Shown: positions 4,949 through 5,302 of the stretch, piece by piece
Numbering within the stretch: position 1 is the first letter of the stretch
Layout of the letters: every line of letters starts with the position of its first letter
Source of the DNA: an uncultured Marinilabiliales bacterium
GTDB taxonomy: Bacteria > Bacteroidota > Bacteroidia > Bacteroidales > BM520
Assembly: GCA_937877575.1 (NCBI GenBank)
Contig: CALFIZ010000232.1
Location: forward strand, 1 to 5,302
Length of the DNA stretch: 5,302 nucleotides
Direction of reading: 5' to 3'
Made by a program: the position numbers and the translations under genes
The notes under the pieces: generated by a model
Database searches by the model: none
Told to the model about the DNA's origin: nothing
The model's input: only the letters and a program-made list of their open reading frames with translations

Positions 4949-5302
4949 AGCATCATGACCGCCTTTTTAAGGCCGCTGATGAAGATATCGACCTCCTCCA
5001 AAGTGTTATAGACGGCAAAGGATGCGCGCACAGTTCCCGGGATTCCGTAAAAGTCCATCAGCGGCTCGGCACAGTGATGTCCTGTCCTGACGGCAACTCC
5101 GCCAATCTTGTCGAGCAGCGTGCCCACATCAAAGGGATGGGTGCCGTCTATCAGAAACGAGATCACCCCCGACTTGGATTCCGATTCACCGTAAATCCTT
5201 ACTCCATCTATCTTTTTCAGTTCCTCGGTACAATATCTGAGCAACTCGTTTTCATGCTGAATTATCGCATCATAACCGATGCCGCCCATGAATTCAATGG
5301 CT
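4945..5302 (-). CDS. sufS: SufS cysteine desulfurase, C-terminal part (begins outside the window)
   Basis: SufS is a PLP-dependent group II cysteine desulfurase that releases sulfur from cysteine as a protein-bound persulfide for Fe-S assembly. About 118 C-terminal residues are visible, of about 405 in the family, and the frame stays open to the window edge (AIEFMGGIGYDAII, 5261-5301). The catalytic cysteine is in RTGHHCAEP, codon TGT at 5071-5073, followed by the family tail MDFYGIPGTVRASFAVYNT. A methionine codon at 5287-5289 is internal (FMGGIG), not a start. The PLP lysine lies outside the window. The stop TGA overlaps the ATG of the cyclase-like gene. Its partner sufE is nearby on the same strand, and sufBCD may lie further upstream beyond the window, which cannot be seen here. 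Confidence 0.95.
   Translation of the reverse strand, partial: AIEFMGGIGYDAIIQHENELLRYCTEELKKIDGVRIYGESESKSGVISFLIDGTHPFDVGTLLDKIGGVAVRTGHHCAEPLMDFYGIPGTVRASFAVYNTLEEVDIFISGLKKAVMML

Noticed and set aside
4945..5289. A short stand-alone protein starting at ATG 5287-5289
   Set aside because: The frame stays open to the window edge with matching SufS residues (AIEF) before that methionine, so it is internal to sufS.

Overview
The window looks like Bacteroidales-type chromosomal DNA. The clues are gene content (SUF-type Fe-S assembly, MEP-pathway dxs, a GLUCM-like/DUF4392 protein), weak or absent Shine-Dalgarno sequences before most starts, and one promoter fitting the Bacteroidetes pattern (TAnnTTTG at -7 with an upstream TTG box). 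A species cannot be named from this sequence. I found no tRNA, rRNA, CRISPR array or intact mobile element, and no convincing undescribed system.

Left edge (about 1-253): minus-strand sugar/O-antigen-type DNA. It holds the first 33 codons of an FAD/NAD-binding oxidoreductase (1-100) with a strong ribosome binding site, preceded in transcription order by the last 44 codons of an RfbH-type CDP-sugar dehydrase (119-253). At about 239-253 this DNA joins the last 117 codons of a class II fumarase on the plus strand (239-592). Both genes read outward from the junction and both lack their N-terminal parts. This is the strangest point in the window: either an inversion or rearrangement breakpoint, or a chimeric assembly or amplification join.

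Main block (567-5302): six minus-strand genes. In transcription order they are the end of sufS (4945-5302), a D-glutamate cyclase-like protein coupled to it by an ATGA overlap (4115-4948), a 233-bp spacer with a promoter and a possible transposase relic (3882-4114), a membrane-anchored nitroreductase (3225-3881), sufE (2793-3212), a DUF59/MIP18-type Fe-S assembly factor overlapping sufE by 29 nt (2504-2821), and dxs (567-2492), which appears to start at TTG. Spacings of 12, -29 and 11 nt suggest that nitroreductase, sufE, DUF59 and dxs form one transcription unit.

How the genes fit together: SufS strips sulfur from cysteine, SufE takes it up as a persulfide and passes it to the SUF scaffold, and the DUF59 protein probably helps cluster assembly or delivery. 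Dxs makes the first MEP-pathway intermediate, and that pathway ends in two 4Fe-4S enzymes (IspG and IspH). Placing dxs behind Fe-S assembly genes is therefore metabolically sensible, though co-regulation is inferred only from layout. The roles of the nitroreductase and the cyclase-like protein in this setting are unknown.
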